38,005 bases of DNA from Alphaproteobacteria bacterium bin52 (GCA_002238645.1 MPMT01000046.1:1-38005), one strand, 5' to 3'; shown: positions 25,758 to 36,184, counted from the first letter of the stretch. Notes: generated from the letters alone by a model not told the origin. Numbers and translations are program-made.

Positions 25758-26167
25758 GGGTCCGACCGGTTGAAAGCGAACAGGGTCCGGGCGGACGCAC
25801 GCATGCTGCAAGCGGGTTCGTTCAGGAGGCGGCCGGCTCCTGCCGGCTCCTGATGGCCGACTGCCGGATGCCCGGGGACGAACTGCACCGCGCTGCCGCT
25901 GCGACCGGCCACGATACCCGGCGGCACTCTAGCAGCGCGTCCGGCGGCCGTCACCGGTTGCGGAGGCGGGCTTCGACGGGAGTACGGGAGAGCGATTCCG
26001 TAGCGCTGTTTCGTCGAGGACGCAGCATGCCGCAGTGCGATCGCGCGATGTTCACCTGATCCACGGGCAGTGTACAGTTCGGGGACAGCAGCTCTTTCCC
26101 GGCCCGGAGGCCAGGAGTTGCAGCTACACGTGCCGTTCGTTCGTTCAACCCTCGAAGGGCGGCGCCG
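25758..26167. other. Gene-free stretch upstream of hyuA
   Basis: No protein-like reading frame was recognised. A short tandem duplication of CCGGCTCCTG lies at about 25836-25852. The stretch presumably contains the hyuA promoter and the 3' end region of the secreted-protein gene, but no clear promoter or terminator was seen. Confidence 0.4.
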
Positions 26168-27001
26168 TCACCATCCAAGCCTCGCGAACCTCTTGACCGT
26201 CCGGAATGCCGGCATCTCTCTTGCAACCTTCTCGTCTATCCGTTCGACGTGTCGGTTGTTGCCGGCGAAAAAATGCGTTTCCCTGTGAATGCACCCGGCC
26301 GGACAATCACCCCATGCCTTGCGAATGACGACATACCAGGTTCCCTTGATCTTGCGCATGGCGATGTCGGACCCGTCGATCAGGTTCCGGTCGAGACGCG
26401 CATCGACAACGCCGGTGATGGCCGAAAATGCCTTGGCGGCGGCGCGCGGGTTAACCGGGTCCGCGAAATGCAGGAACACGATGCTGAAGGCCGGCCAGAA
26501 CTCGGCCGTTTGCAATCCCAGCCTGGCGCTGAGCGCGTCGAATGTCGCATGCCCGGTCGGAAGAGCAACTCCGCCATTCAAGGCGGTGCCGGCGTTCAGA
26601 CCGGTCCAGCGCCCGGCAATGCCCTCGAGCAATGTGCCTTCGATCTTGAGAAGCAACTTCGCGGGCGGTTGCCGTGCGGCGATCTCCGCCATCGACGGGT
26701 AGCGTTTGCGAATCAGCGCGAGAACCGTCCCGGTCTCGCGTGTGAGCCGATCGAGACGTCGCTCATCCACGAACAGTTCCTCGCCCTGCCACTGGAGGAT
26801 CCGCCTGGCGAGTACGACCGCATCCCGCGAGGCCGCGGCGTCCGCGGAAACGGGCTCCCGAACTTCGGGCCGTGCGGACGCTGTGGCACCGACCGGGACC
26901 GGCACGCTCCAGAAGCAACCGAGGCCCAGCGCGCAGCAGGCGGAGAGCGCCACGTTCCGCAAGGGACGCGATGCCCGGTAACCGTGTCGCTTGTCTGTCA
27001 T
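26168..27001 (-). CDS. Exported protein of unknown function with a WGDCPAGC motif
   Basis: The 277-residue product has a basic N-terminus (KRHGYRASRPLR) followed by a hydrophobic, cysteine-containing segment and an alanine-rich stretch ending near GATASA, which suggests a signal peptide. The mature part contains GTLLEGIAGRWTGLNAGTAL. Near the C-terminus, IKGTWYVVIRKAWGDCPAGC is followed by IHRETHFFA. A W-G-D-C-P-A-G-C stretch near a C-terminal beta strand recurs in poorly described bacterial exported proteins. The two cysteines may form a disulfide. The start at 27001 is preferred over 27022 because AGGGAG lies 4 bp upstream of it. No neighbour suggests a role. Confidence 0.65.
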   Translation of the reverse strand: MTDKRHGYRASRPLRNVALSACCALGLGCFWSVPVPVGATASARPEVREPVSADAAASRDAVVLARRILQWQGEELFVDERRLDRLTRETGTVLALIRKRYPSMAEIAARQPPAKLLLKIEGTLLEGIAGRWTGLNAGTALNGGVALPTGHATFDALSARLGLQTAEFWPAFSIVFLHFADPVNPRAAAKAFSAITGVVDARLDRNLIDGSDIAMRKIKGTWYVVIRKAWGDCPAGCIHRETHFFAGNNRHVERIDEKVAREMPAFRTVKRFARLGW

Positions 27002-27573
27002 TAGGCTCCCTGTCTTGTTCATCGGTCGCCGCGAAGGAAAGGACTCCTGTCACGGCGGCACGGTTCGGCACCGGCCAAGCAGACGACGTATCGGTCTGTG
27101 AGTTGGCGGACCGGCGTCGTAGTGGTCGTGTCCCCCGCCGCAACGATACCCGGTGTCCCCCGACACGCGCAGTACCATCTTTGCCGATACCAGTGAACTT
27201 CGCCAGTTGGCAGGGCGTGAACCCGTACCCGAGTACCAGTCGGACCAATCGGCGGGAGAACTGCCCGTTCGGCCCTTCGTCGCCGCCGCCGAGACCGATA
27301 CTGCCCTGCCTTGCCGAACGGAACAGGCCGGGTGGCGCCGGATGGTTGAATGTTGCCAGCATGCCGCTGCCGGCCTCGCTGCCCAACCGGGGACGTATTG
27401 CATATTTCGAACCGGAACTCTTCGGGCATGCGTTTCCACAAGGTGTCGATCTGCACGGGGGCTTCACGGTGACCATCACGTGAGGGAGTCGACGTCGGTC
27501 GTCCACCTGTCGAATGAAATGAACCCGAAGACCCTTGCGCATGCCGGGGCCGCCGGGGCAGGCTGCCGCCACC
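27002..27573. other. Gene-free stretch between divergent genes
   Basis: Several long open frames cross this 572-bp stretch on both strands, but none resembles a protein and their composition follows GC bias. A small hairpin, GTGTC-CCCC-GACAC (27153-27166), lies in the middle and is echoed imperfectly at about 27129-27137. The stretch should hold the promoters of the exported protein and of the deacetylase pair. Confidence 0.4.
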
Positions 27574-28470
27574 ATGATGGATCGATTTCCCTATGTCCCG
27601 CTGCCAGAGCGGCCGAAGCTGGTCTGGCCCGGGGGCAAGCGGCTCGCTGTCTGGGTGCTGCCCAACATCGAGCATTACGAGTACCGGCCGGAATTCGTAA
27701 GCCAGCGTAGCGCCTGGCCGCGCATGCCCGCCCCGGACGTGATTGGCTACGGCGTGCGTGACTACGGCAACCGCGTCGGAGTCTGGCGGATGCTCGACTG
27801 TTTCGCCCGCCACGGCATCAAGGCGACGGTCTCGCTGAATTTCGGCGTGATCGAGCACTACCCGGAGGTATGGCAGGCGCTGCGCGAACGCGGCGACGAC
27901 ATACTCTGCCACGGCTTCTACAACACCCGGTATCTGTGGGGGCTCGGGGAGGAGGACGAGCGCGCCGTCATCCGCGACTGCGTCGAGACCTATGCCCGCG
28001 CCACCGGTGGCGAGAGGCTGCCGGGCTGGTTCGGGCCCGCAGTCTCGGGCACCTTCAACACGGCCGATATCGTGAAGGAACTCGGCATCCTCTATACGGC
28101 CGACTACTACCATGACGACCAGCCGACCCTGGTTCGCACCAGGCACGGAGCGCTTCCCTGCGTGCCCTATTCCATGGACATCAATGACGCACACGGCTAC
28201 CGCTGGCACATTGAGGGTGCGGAGTTCGCGCGCATGATCCGCGATGCCTTCGACACGCTCTACGAGGAGAGCGCGGAGACCGGGCGGGTACTCGCGATCT
28301 GCCTCCACCCCTACATTTACGGCCAGCCGCACCGCCTGAAATACCTCGACGAGGCGCTCGGCTACGTGATGAGCCATGAGGGTGTGTGGCAGGCGACCGG
28401 CTCCGAGATCGCGGACTGGGCAATGCGGGAATGGCTGCCCTCCTGGGCCATGCCGGAGGCGGAGACATGA
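27574..28470 (+). CDS. Polysaccharide-deacetylase-family protein, PuuE/allantoinase-like (first of a tandem pair)
   Basis: The 298-residue protein has the NodB-type fold variant seen in PuuE-like amidohydrolases: WPGGKRLAVWVLPNIEHYEY, RDYGNRVGVWRMLDCFARHG, IKATVSLNFGVIEHYPEV, GDDILCHGFYNTRY and LPGWFGPAVSGTFNTADIVK. It ends with LAICLHPYIYGQPHRLKYLD. PuuE hydrolyses allantoin; related proteins cleave other cyclic or linear amides, so the substrate is open. The ATG at 27574 is chosen because the conserved WPGGxRxAV motif follows shortly after it. An in-frame start 39 bp upstream is possible. Its stop overlaps the next ATG (ATGA), so the pair is translationally coupled. Confidence 0.82.
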   Translation: MMDRFPYVPLPERPKLVWPGGKRLAVWVLPNIEHYEYRPEFVSQRSAWPRMPAPDVIGYGVRDYGNRVGVWRMLDCFARHGIKATVSLNFGVIEHYPEVWQALRERGDDILCHGFYNTRYLWGLGEEDERAVIRDCVETYARATGGERLPGWFGPAVSGTFNTADIVKELGILYTADYYHDDQPTLVRTRHGALPCVPYSMDINDAHGYRWHIEGAEFARMIRDAFDTLYEESAETGRVLAICLHPYIYGQPHRLKYLDEALGYVMSHEGVWQATGSEIADWAMREWLPSWAMPEAET

Positions 28471-29381
28471 GCGAGCAAACGCGCCGCTACCGGGATGGCC
28501 CCGGCTACGACCATCCCTGGTTCGACTGGCCGCCGTCGCAGGTCCCGACCGTCTGGCCCGGCGGTGCCCGGCTTGCGGTGATGCCGCTCATACACGTCGA
28601 GCATTTCGAGCTCGACCCCGATCCGGATGCGTTCGCCGACCCGCGGTTCGCGGGTGCGCTTGGCAGCTACCGGCCGGACTACAACAATTTCACCCGCAGG
28701 CTTTACGGGCTGCGCGTCGGCGTCTGGCGACTGTTTGACATACTGAAGGCGCACGGCCTGCGGGCGACCGTCGCGCTCGGCGCGGCTGCCGCGGAAGAGT
28801 GTCCGCAAGTCATTGAGCGCGCGCTTCGGGACGGCCACGGCATCGCCGCGCATGGAACGGTCGCCAACCGTATGATCACCGAGCGCATGAGCGAGGAAGA
28901 GGAGCGCGCCTTCATCGCCGAGTCGACCACCCGGCTCGAAGCCTGCCTTGGGCGGCGCGTGCGCGGCTGGGTCGGGCAGGACCACGGCGAGAGCTCGCGC
29001 ACACCGGGCCTGCTGGCACAGGCGGGCCTTGATCACGTCATTGACTGGCCGAATGACGAGCGCCCTGTGCAAATGCATACCGAGCCGCCCATCGTCTCGA
29101 TCCCGGCCCATACGGAGTGGGACGACGGGGAGCTCTTCGCCGTGCGCAAGGTCGACGCCTGGCGCTATCCGGATCTCATCGCCGATGCCGCCGAGTACCT
29201 GCATGGCGAGGGCGGGCGCATGATGACCCTCGGCATCCACGCCTGGATTTTTGGCCAGCCGCACCGCAGCCGTCATCTCGATGCGGCGCTTGGCCGTCTG
29301 CTGGAACTCGACGGTATCTGGAACGCGACCTCCGACGAAATCGCCGACCACGCATTCGGAAACCCGGCGACAGGCGCCTGA
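28467..29381 (+). CDS. Polysaccharide-deacetylase-family protein, PuuE/allantoinase-like (second of a tandem pair)
   Basis: The 304-residue paralogue follows the first by a 4-bp overlap and has the same motif order: WPGGARLAVMPLIHVEHFEL, LYGLRVGVWRLFDILKAHG, LRATVALGAAAAEECPQV, GHGIAAHGTVANRM, RGWVGQDHGESSRTPGLL and TLGIHAWIFGQPHRSRHLD. The two are clearly diverged (for example G-F-Y-N-T-R versus G-T-V-A-N-R), so they may form a heteromer or act on different substrates. Combined with the LtnD-like dehydrogenase downstream and HyuA nearby, they suggest breakdown of a nitrogen-containing organic compound, but the pathway cannot be named from sequence. Confidence 0.82.
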   Translation: MSEQTRRYRDGPGYDHPWFDWPPSQVPTVWPGGARLAVMPLIHVEHFELDPDPDAFADPRFAGALGSYRPDYNNFTRRLYGLRVGVWRLFDILKAHGLRATVALGAAAAEECPQVIERALRDGHGIAAHGTVANRMITERMSEEEERAFIAESTTRLEACLGRRVRGWVGQDHGESSRTPGLLAQAGLDHVIDWPNDERPVQMHTEPPIVSIPAHTEWDDGELFAVRKVDAWRYPDLIADAAEYLHGEGGRMMTLGIHAWIFGQPHRSRHLDAALGRLLELDGIWNATSDEIADHAFGNPATGA

Positions 29382-29778
29382 CACCTGTTAGCTTCAGTGT
29401 TGGCGGGCGCGCCGGCGGATCCCGGTTCGGGGAATCGGTCCCCCCCGGAATTCAGCGTGACCAGACACCCGGGCGCGTGCCAGGTCATGGTCGAGGGCTC
29501 CCCGCCCAGGGCGGGTTCTCCGAAACACGGAGCGGGACGGTCCCTGCCAGGATGACGTGGCGGAAGGTCGATCGCGAAGGTCGCCGGCGCACCCGTCGCC
29601 TTGCGAACAGGTCCGGCGATGATGCTGCCATCCCTGCACGTCCGCGGGAACCGGGGGCTCGCCGTACATCGTGCCGCGGGATGGTCAACCTGGCTCCTGT
29701 GCGGATGTCGCCGACTGTTCCTGTGCGGCCCGCGTCCGTCCGCTATGGTGGTCGCGCACCCCTTTCGTGGAGGACGTG
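29382..29778. other. Gene-free stretch before the LtnD-like gene
   Basis: No recognisable coding sequence or RNA was found in this 397-bp stretch. The short palindrome CCCGCCCAGGGCGGG lies at about 29502-29516. Minus-strand open frames here have no family-like motif. Confidence 0.35.
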
Positions 29779-30675
29779 ATGGGACTGAATGTTGCGGTGA
29801 TCGGGCTCGGGTCAATGGGGTATGGCATGGCGCAGGTGATCCTGCGGGCCGGTCACCGGGTCTGGGGTCGGGACATCAACCGGGAGGCGGAAGCGCGGTT
29901 TCAAGCCTCGGGCGGCGAGACGGATCCGCTTGCCGAAGCCCTGCTTGATTCGGTGGTGGTCGTGGTTCTCGATGCCGCCCAGACCCGTGACGTGCTGTTT
30001 GGCCCGGACGGCCTTGCCGGTCGATTGCGGCAGGGCGCTGTCGTGCTCGGCTGCGCGACGGTGGCTCCCGATTTCGCACGGGAAACGGAGGCGCGCTGTG
30101 AAGAGGCTGGCGTGCTCTATCTCGATGCCCCGATATCCGGCGGATCCGCGAAGGCTGCGTCGGGCGACCTGTCGGTCATGGCCTCGGGCAGTCCGGCGGC
30201 CCGTGCGGCTGCCGGCCCGGTGCTCGAAGCGGTGGCCGAGACCGTGTTCGATCTCGGCGAGTCCGCCGGCGCCGGATCCGCGATGAAGGCGGTCAACCAG
30301 ATGCTGGCGGGCGTCCACGTTGCCGCCATGGCCGAGGCGCTGACCTTCGGGATGACCCAGGGGATCAGTCCGGCCAGGTTTTTCGAGATCATCCCGCGGT
30401 GTGCGGGCACCAGCTGGATGATCGAGAACCGTGGGCCGTCGATGGTGGCCGGGGACTACACCCCGCTCAGCCGGATCGACATCTGGCCGAAAGACCTCGG
30501 AATCGTGCTCGACATAGCCCGCTCGGCCCGGTTCGCCGCACCGGTAACGGCAGCGGCGCTCCAACAGTTCCTCGTCGCTGCCGCGCAGGGCCTGGGCGGA
30601 GAGAACGACACCGCGGTGGCCAAGGTCTACGCGCAGAACGCCGGCCTTGCCGTCCCGGGAGCACGGGATGACTGA
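29779..30675 (+). CDS. NAD-binding beta-hydroxyacid dehydrogenase, L-threonate dehydrogenase (LtnD)-like
   Basis: The 298-residue protein belongs to the 3-hydroxyisobutyrate dehydrogenase family. It has the Rossmann motif VIGLGSMGYGMA (7-18), the substrate motif DAPISGGSAKAASGDLSVMASG (116-137) and the catalytic-lysine block GAGSAMKAVNQMLAGVH, with K170 and N173. The alanine/serine-rich SGGSAKAASG stretch, the CAGTSWMIENRGPSMVAGDYTP segment and IDIWPKDLGIVLD are closer to LtnD-type L-threonate dehydrogenases than to HIBADH. The ATG at 29779 follows GGAGGA. LtnD normally works with an OtnC aldolase and an OtnK kinase, and neither is seen here, so the substrate is uncertain. Confidence 0.85.
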   Translation: MGLNVAVIGLGSMGYGMAQVILRAGHRVWGRDINREAEARFQASGGETDPLAEALLDSVVVVVLDAAQTRDVLFGPDGLAGRLRQGAVVLGCATVAPDFARETEARCEEAGVLYLDAPISGGSAKAASGDLSVMASGSPAARAAAGPVLEAVAETVFDLGESAGAGSAMKAVNQMLAGVHVAAMAEALTFGMTQGISPARFFEIIPRCAGTSWMIENRGPSMVAGDYTPLSRIDIWPKDLGIVLDIARSARFAAPVTAAALQQFLVAAAQGLGGENDTAVAKVYAQNAGLAVPGARDD

Positions 30676-31023
30676 CCCGTTCCGGGCGTCGGCCCAGGTG
30701 GCCCGCGAACAGGCCCGCCGTGAATGCCGTTACCGGCAGGAACGACCCTAACCTCGGTTGGCTGGAACCTTCCCGGCGATTGGCCGGAGGCCCCGGACGC
30801 GTGCCGCGCACTCTTCCCGGCAGCAGAGCCAGGGGGACAGGTCGCGACGGGCAGCGGCGGTCCTCACGCCGGTGGCGGCGCTGGCGCGGATTACAGCAGG
30901 TACCTGGCCGATGTCGCAGGTTGCGGGCGTCAGGTCATGCCAGTCAGCGGTGAGACCGCGCAGGCGCTTTCAGGCCTCCTCGATGCCGGCCGGCTCGGCG
31001 ATGATGATGATGGTGCGATCGCG
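30676..31023. other. Gene-free stretch after the dehydrogenase
   Basis: No recognisable gene. A plus-strand frame that runs from here to 31689 is antisense to the frameshifted minus-strand ORF listed next and has no protein-like motif of its own. Confidence 0.35.
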
Positions 31024-31547
31024 CTACCGGTTTTCGGCCTCGCGCCGCGCCAGTTGGTCCGCGCCGGCGCCGGCGTCGTCGCACTCCCGCGGCTCCAGGT
31101 CCTCGATCGAGATCGTCTCGTCGTCATCCCAACTCGGCAGGTCGAAGATCGACCCGACGCCGGCACGCTCGGCCGCCGCGTTCACCTCGTGCCTGGACTG
31201 CATCTTTCTGGCCAGGCATTTGTGGCTCTTGGTCGTGTCGGCCTCTTCGACCAGGGGCGCCCAGAAAAACTCGCGATACGACTCTGCACCGGACTCGGCG
31301 ATGTATTCCTCCTTCGTCACGGGTCGTCTTTCGGCGCCGTGTTCCACGGATGGACGCTGCCTGGCGTGTACCCCGGTCTGTTCCTCGCGCGTGAGGTTCA
31401 CGCCGCGCCAGAACGTGCCGGCCGCGTCCGGCGTCCGGTCGAGCGTGTCGATCAGCGACGGGTCATGCCCGGCGTCGATCAGCTCGAGCAGTCGCTCATG
31501 GCCTCGGCACCGGTGACAAGACGGCTGGTTCGGTCAAGTCCAACCAT
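31024..31547 (-). pseudogene. Frameshifted ORF of unknown function
   Basis: The minus strand reads MVGLDRTSRLVTGAEAMSD from 31547 and hits a stop after 22 codons. Shifting frame near 31497 gives a long, natural-looking continuation: ERLLELIDAGHDPSLIDTLD, then DAAGTFWRGVNLTREEQTG, EEYIAESGAESYREFFWAP, SHKCLARKMQSRHEV and SIFDLPSWDDDETISIEDL, with a stop at 31024. The amino-acid mix (acidic blocks, W, few GC-driven R/A/P runs) supports real coding. The whole would be about 174 residues. I do not recognise the family. It could be a pseudogene, a sequencing error or programmed frameshifting. Confidence 0.45.
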
Positions 31548-31670
31548 GTTGACAGGAGGTCCGCAACCAGCCTGGGCGCGCACGTTGCTCGTCACTGCTG
31601 CCCGGTGCGGGCCGCGAAAGACCGCACATTCGGTCAGGCCGGGCATCGGGCATTATGCGATGGTGCGTTC

Positions 31671-31994
31671 ATGCGTTCCGTCACTGTAGAAACCCATTAC
31701 CGCCGGCTGGTTCGGGTCCTCGAGTTTGTTGCGGGCCGTCTTGACCGTCCCTGCACGGTCGAGGAGGTCTCGGCCGAGGCCGCATTCTCGCGCTTTCACT
31801 ACCAGCGCATGTTCCGGGCCATGACGGGTGAGTCGATCGCCGGCCTGGTGCGACGGCTGCGTCTGGAGCGAGCCGCCTGGCGTCTTTGCCACGAGCCGGT
31901 TGACGTGACCGACGTTGCCCTGGATGCGGGTTACAGCTCGGCAGAGCCCTTCTCGAGGGCGTTCCGCCACGGCTGCGGGATGAGCCCGGGCTAG
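31671..31994 (+). CDS. AraC-type DNA-binding domain, cut short by a TAG (part of a split AraC/GyrI regulator)
   Basis: The 107-residue product is a nearly complete AraC/XylS double helix-turn-helix. The first HTH is TVEEVSAEAAFSRFHYQRMFRAMTG and the second is DVTDVALDAGYSSAEPFSRAFRHGCGMSPG. In intact regulators MSPxxYRR follows. Here the frame hits TAG (31992-31994) exactly there, and the same frame continues YRTTWPLPKFGG after it. A GyrI-like effector-binding domain, which normally forms the C-terminal half of this regulator type, begins 107 bp later in another frame. A nonsense change plus a frameshift probably split one gene; two separately translated proteins are also possible. Confidence 0.72.
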   Translation: MRSVTVETHYRRLVRVLEFVAGRLDRPCTVEEVSAEAAFSRFHYQRMFRAMTGESIAGLVRRLRLERAAWRLCHEPVDVTDVALDAGYSSAEPFSRAFRHGCGMSPG

Positions 31995-32101
31995 TACCGC
32001 ACCACCTGGCCGCTTCCGAAGTTTGGTGGTCCACTGTCCACGGTCAGGTATACCCGGGCGAGGAACGCGTGGAAGTCGATATGCCATCTGGAGCAATCAA
32101 C

Positions 32102-32572
32102 ATGGATGTCCGGATCGAGACCATCGACGAAATCGAGACGGCCCGCATCCGTCATGTCGGTCCCTACAACGAGGTGGGCCGGTGCTTCGAGCGGTTGTTC
32201 GAGTGGGCGGGCAGTATCGGCGGCCAACCCGGCCGTGTGTTCAGCCTGTCCTACGACAACCCCGACACCGTTGCGCCGGAAAGCCTGCGCTCGGATGCCT
32301 GCCTCGAGCTTCGCGTCGACGTCACGCCGCCGCCCGACATCACCATCGATACGCTCGCTGCGGGGCGCTACGCCATCCACACTCATCGCGGGCCCTACGA
32401 CGGCATCACGGAAGCGTACAGGCACCTGTTCTCGGTGTGGCTGCCGCAAAGCGGCGAGGAAGTCGACGACCGGCCGTGCATGGAGATCTACCGCAACTCA
32501 CCGCTCGATACCCCGCCCGTCGAGCTGCTGACGGAACTGTGCCTTCCGTTGCGGCGGTTGCCGGAGGCCTGA
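32102..32572 (+). CDS. GyrI-like small-molecule-binding domain protein (C-terminal half of the split AraC regulator)
   Basis: The 156-residue product starts MDVRIETIDEIETARIRHVG and continues PYNEVGRCFERLFEWAG, then VFSLSYDNPDTV, LRVDVTPPPDITIDTLAAGR and YAIHTHRGPYDGITEAYRHL. It ends EIYRNSPLDTPPVELLTELC. This is the GyrI-like effector-binding fold, with its two pseudo-repeats each carrying H-x-G-P-Y. The ATG at 32102 has GGAG 8 bp upstream; in-frame GTG 32069 and ATG 32081 are alternatives. Such domains act alone or fused behind AraC HTHs, binding drugs or metabolites. The AraC fragment just upstream suggests this one was once fused. Confidence 0.8.
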   Translation: MDVRIETIDEIETARIRHVGPYNEVGRCFERLFEWAGSIGGQPGRVFSLSYDNPDTVAPESLRSDACLELRVDVTPPPDITIDTLAAGRYAIHTHRGPYDGITEAYRHLFSVWLPQSGEEVDDRPCMEIYRNSPLDTPPVELLTELCLPLRRLPEA

Positions 32573-33042
32573 TGGCGCTGAACGCCAGCAACCACCCCGG
32601 ACCGGCAAACGGCGGGCGTCCCCGTGAGGCCGGGTACGGTGGCTTGCGTACCGGCTCTCTTCGCTGGCACGAGGCGGGGAGAAAGGACCGGGACGGGTCC
32701 GAACGCCCCGGGATCGCCGTAGAGCTGCTCGCTGTGCAGCCCGATGGGCTGTCGGTGCGGGGGTGGCGACATCGTTGTCCGTCAGGCCCGGTGGATCGCG
32801 ATGGCCTGTGCTACTGCCGCCGGTCCCTGACCGCTGGCGTGCAACCGTCACATGGCCTGAACGATCGCGGGGATGGCGCCGGTCGGGTGCCCGCAGCTTG
32901 CAGGCACACAGGAGCCCGGTGGCGCGTCAGGCGGCCCGCCGACGGGGCTGGCGGCACGGTTTGCCGCCACCTCCATCGCGACGGGTGCGAAGTTCCGGAC
33001 CCTTGTCGGAGGCCATTCCGGCCTGTTCGACGGCCGGCCGGC
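32573..33042. other. Gene-free stretch between the GyrI-like gene and hyuB
   Basis: This 470-bp GC-rich stretch has long open frames on both strands but nothing protein-like. It lies between convergent genes, so terminators are expected, but no stem with a T-run was found. Confidence 0.35.
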
Positions 33043-34698
33043 TCAGCGCTGGCCCGGGGAGACGATGCCGTTCAGCTCGTCGCGGGCCCGCGCCGCAGCT
33101 GACCTGCGCGCGGGATCACCCCAGCCTCCGCCGCCCGCGGAGTGGGCGACCAGGGTGTCGCCCGGGTCGACCGGGACCAGGATTTCCTTGGTCGAGAGCT
33201 CGCGGACCGTCCCGTCGGTCCGCTCGATCCAGTAGTGGTGCGGCATGCTGTCGGTGCCGCCTGCCATGCCGCGAGATCCGTACCTGCTGCCGTCACCCGC
33301 GGTGTTTGCAAGCGATCGGTCCTGGGTCTCGAGCACCAGTTCCAGCTCGACACCGGCCCCGCCGCGGTACTCTCCGTCACCGGCAGAGTCGGTGCGGAAC
33401 TCGTGTCTTCTGAAGTAGAGCGGGAACCGGGCTTCGGCCAGTTCCACGCTGCCGAACTTCAGACCCCCGGCCGAATGCCACTCGCCGCTGTTGTGCCATC
33501 CGTCGCCGCCCGACGAGCCACCGGCGCCGGGCCGGGCATGGAACATGTGCCAGATGAACTCGCTGCCGGTCTTCGGGTTCTCGCCCTGGATCGCAACCCG
33601 CAACCTGCGGCCCCAGCCGCCCATGGCTCGCTCCGGGCACGCCTGCGACAATGCAACGACGATCGCCTCGCAGATCTCGTTTGAACAGTGGCTGGTGCAC
33701 ATGGTGACCGGCGCACCGTCGTGCGACCACACGATCGTGCCCTGTTGCGCCTTCACGCTGATCGGCAGGAACGAGCCGTGGTTCTTCGGGGTCTGCGGAT
33801 CGATGAGATAGGCGATCGCCATGGCCACGGCGGAGCGCATGTTGGCATAGGACGAGTTGACGAACCCGGCCGACTGGGGGTCCGACCCTGTCAGGTCGAC
33901 TTCGAGATCGCTGCCCGACTTGGTCACCGTGGCGCGGATCGTCACGTCGGACCGTCCGTGGCCGTCGTCATCGAGCATCGCGCTGCCGTGGTAGACCCCG
34001 TCCGGCCAGGACGCGATCACTGCGCGGGACTGCTGCTCGGCGCTCTCCAGAATGGTCTCGACACTGGTCTTGACGGTCTCGGCGCCAAACTCGGCGACGA
34101 GTGCGTGCAGCCGCCGCTCGCCGCCGTGCACCGATCCGATCTGGGCTGCGAGGTCACCCTTGAAGTCGCGTGGGTGGCGGGTGTTGACCGCGATCATCTC
34201 CAGCAGGTCCTCGCGCAGCGTTCCGCGGTCGTACAGCTTGAGCGGCGGGATCCTCAGTCCCTCCTGGAAGATCGAGGTTGCCGTCGGGTTGTATGCGCCG
34301 TGGGTTGCGCCGCCGATGTCGCTGTGGTGCGCCCGGTTGATGGTCCAGAACAGCAGCTCGTCACCGGCAAAGACGGGAACGAAGGCGGTGACGTCGGGCA
34401 GGTGGCTGCCGCCGAAATACGGGTCGTTCAGGAGGTAGACGTCGCCGGCCCGGACCGTATCGGCAAAGCTCTCGCTGATCGACTCCGCCGCAAAGGTGAG
34501 TGCGCCGACATGGATCGGGATGTGCTCGGCCTGGGCGACCAGGCGGCTGTGGCGATCGCAGATCGCGGTGGAGAAGTCACGGCTGGAGTTAAGGATCTGC
34601 GAGTACGAGGTGCGCAGCATCGCCTCGCCCATCTCTGCCACAATGGCCGTGAGCCTGTGCTGGATTACCGATACCGTGATCGGGTCGACCGGGTTCAT
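33043..34698 (-). CDS. Hydantoinase B/oxoprolinase family protein, HyuB-type subunit, last gene of the box operon
   Basis: The 551-residue protein has the HyuB layout: an N-terminal DPITVSVIQHRLTAIVAEMG, MLRTSYSQILNSSRDFSTAI and HIPIHVGALTFAAESI. The signature LLNDPYFGGSHLPDVTAFVP and INRAHHSDIGGATHGAYNPT come next, followed by C-terminal RGGAGVELELVLE and AHSAGGGGWGDP. HyuB is the catalytic partner of HyuA in ATP-dependent cyclic-amide hydrolases and acetone carboxylases. Here it follows boxB by 29 bp on the same strand, behind a strong AGGAGGAGG site, while the only HyuA is 7 kb away. An unassigned role with the box genes, or in trans with the distant HyuA, are both possible. Confidence 0.9.
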   Translation of the reverse strand: MNPVDPITVSVIQHRLTAIVAEMGEAMLRTSYSQILNSSRDFSTAICDRHSRLVAQAEHIPIHVGALTFAAESISESFADTVRAGDVYLLNDPYFGGSHLPDVTAFVPVFAGDELLFWTINRAHHSDIGGATHGAYNPTATSIFQEGLRIPPLKLYDRGTLREDLLEMIAVNTRHPRDFKGDLAAQIGSVHGGERRLHALVAEFGAETVKTSVETILESAEQQSRAVIASWPDGVYHGSAMLDDDGHGRSDVTIRATVTKSGSDLEVDLTGSDPQSAGFVNSSYANMRSAVAMAIAYLIDPQTPKNHGSFLPISVKAQQGTIVWSHDGAPVTMCTSHCSNEICEAIVVALSQACPERAMGGWGRRLRVAIQGENPKTGSEFIWHMFHARPGAGGSSGGDGWHNSGEWHSAGGLKFGSVELAEARFPLYFRRHEFRTDSAGDGEYRGGAGVELELVLETQDRSLANTAGDGSRYGSRGMAGGTDSMPHHYWIERTDGTVRELSTKEILVPVDPGDTLVAHSAGGGGWGDPARRSAAARARDELNGIVSPGQR

Positions 34699-34727
34699 TG
34701 CTGCTTGCCTCCTCCTCGTGACCGCCG

Positions 34728-36173
<1,446 letters not shown>

Positions 36174-36184
36174 GCCAGGGTTCC

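Noticed and set aside
30724..31689. 321-codon plus-strand frame between the LtnD-like gene and the AraC fragment
   Set aside because: Its translation is antisense to the better-looking frameshifted minus-strand ORF and shows no family motif.
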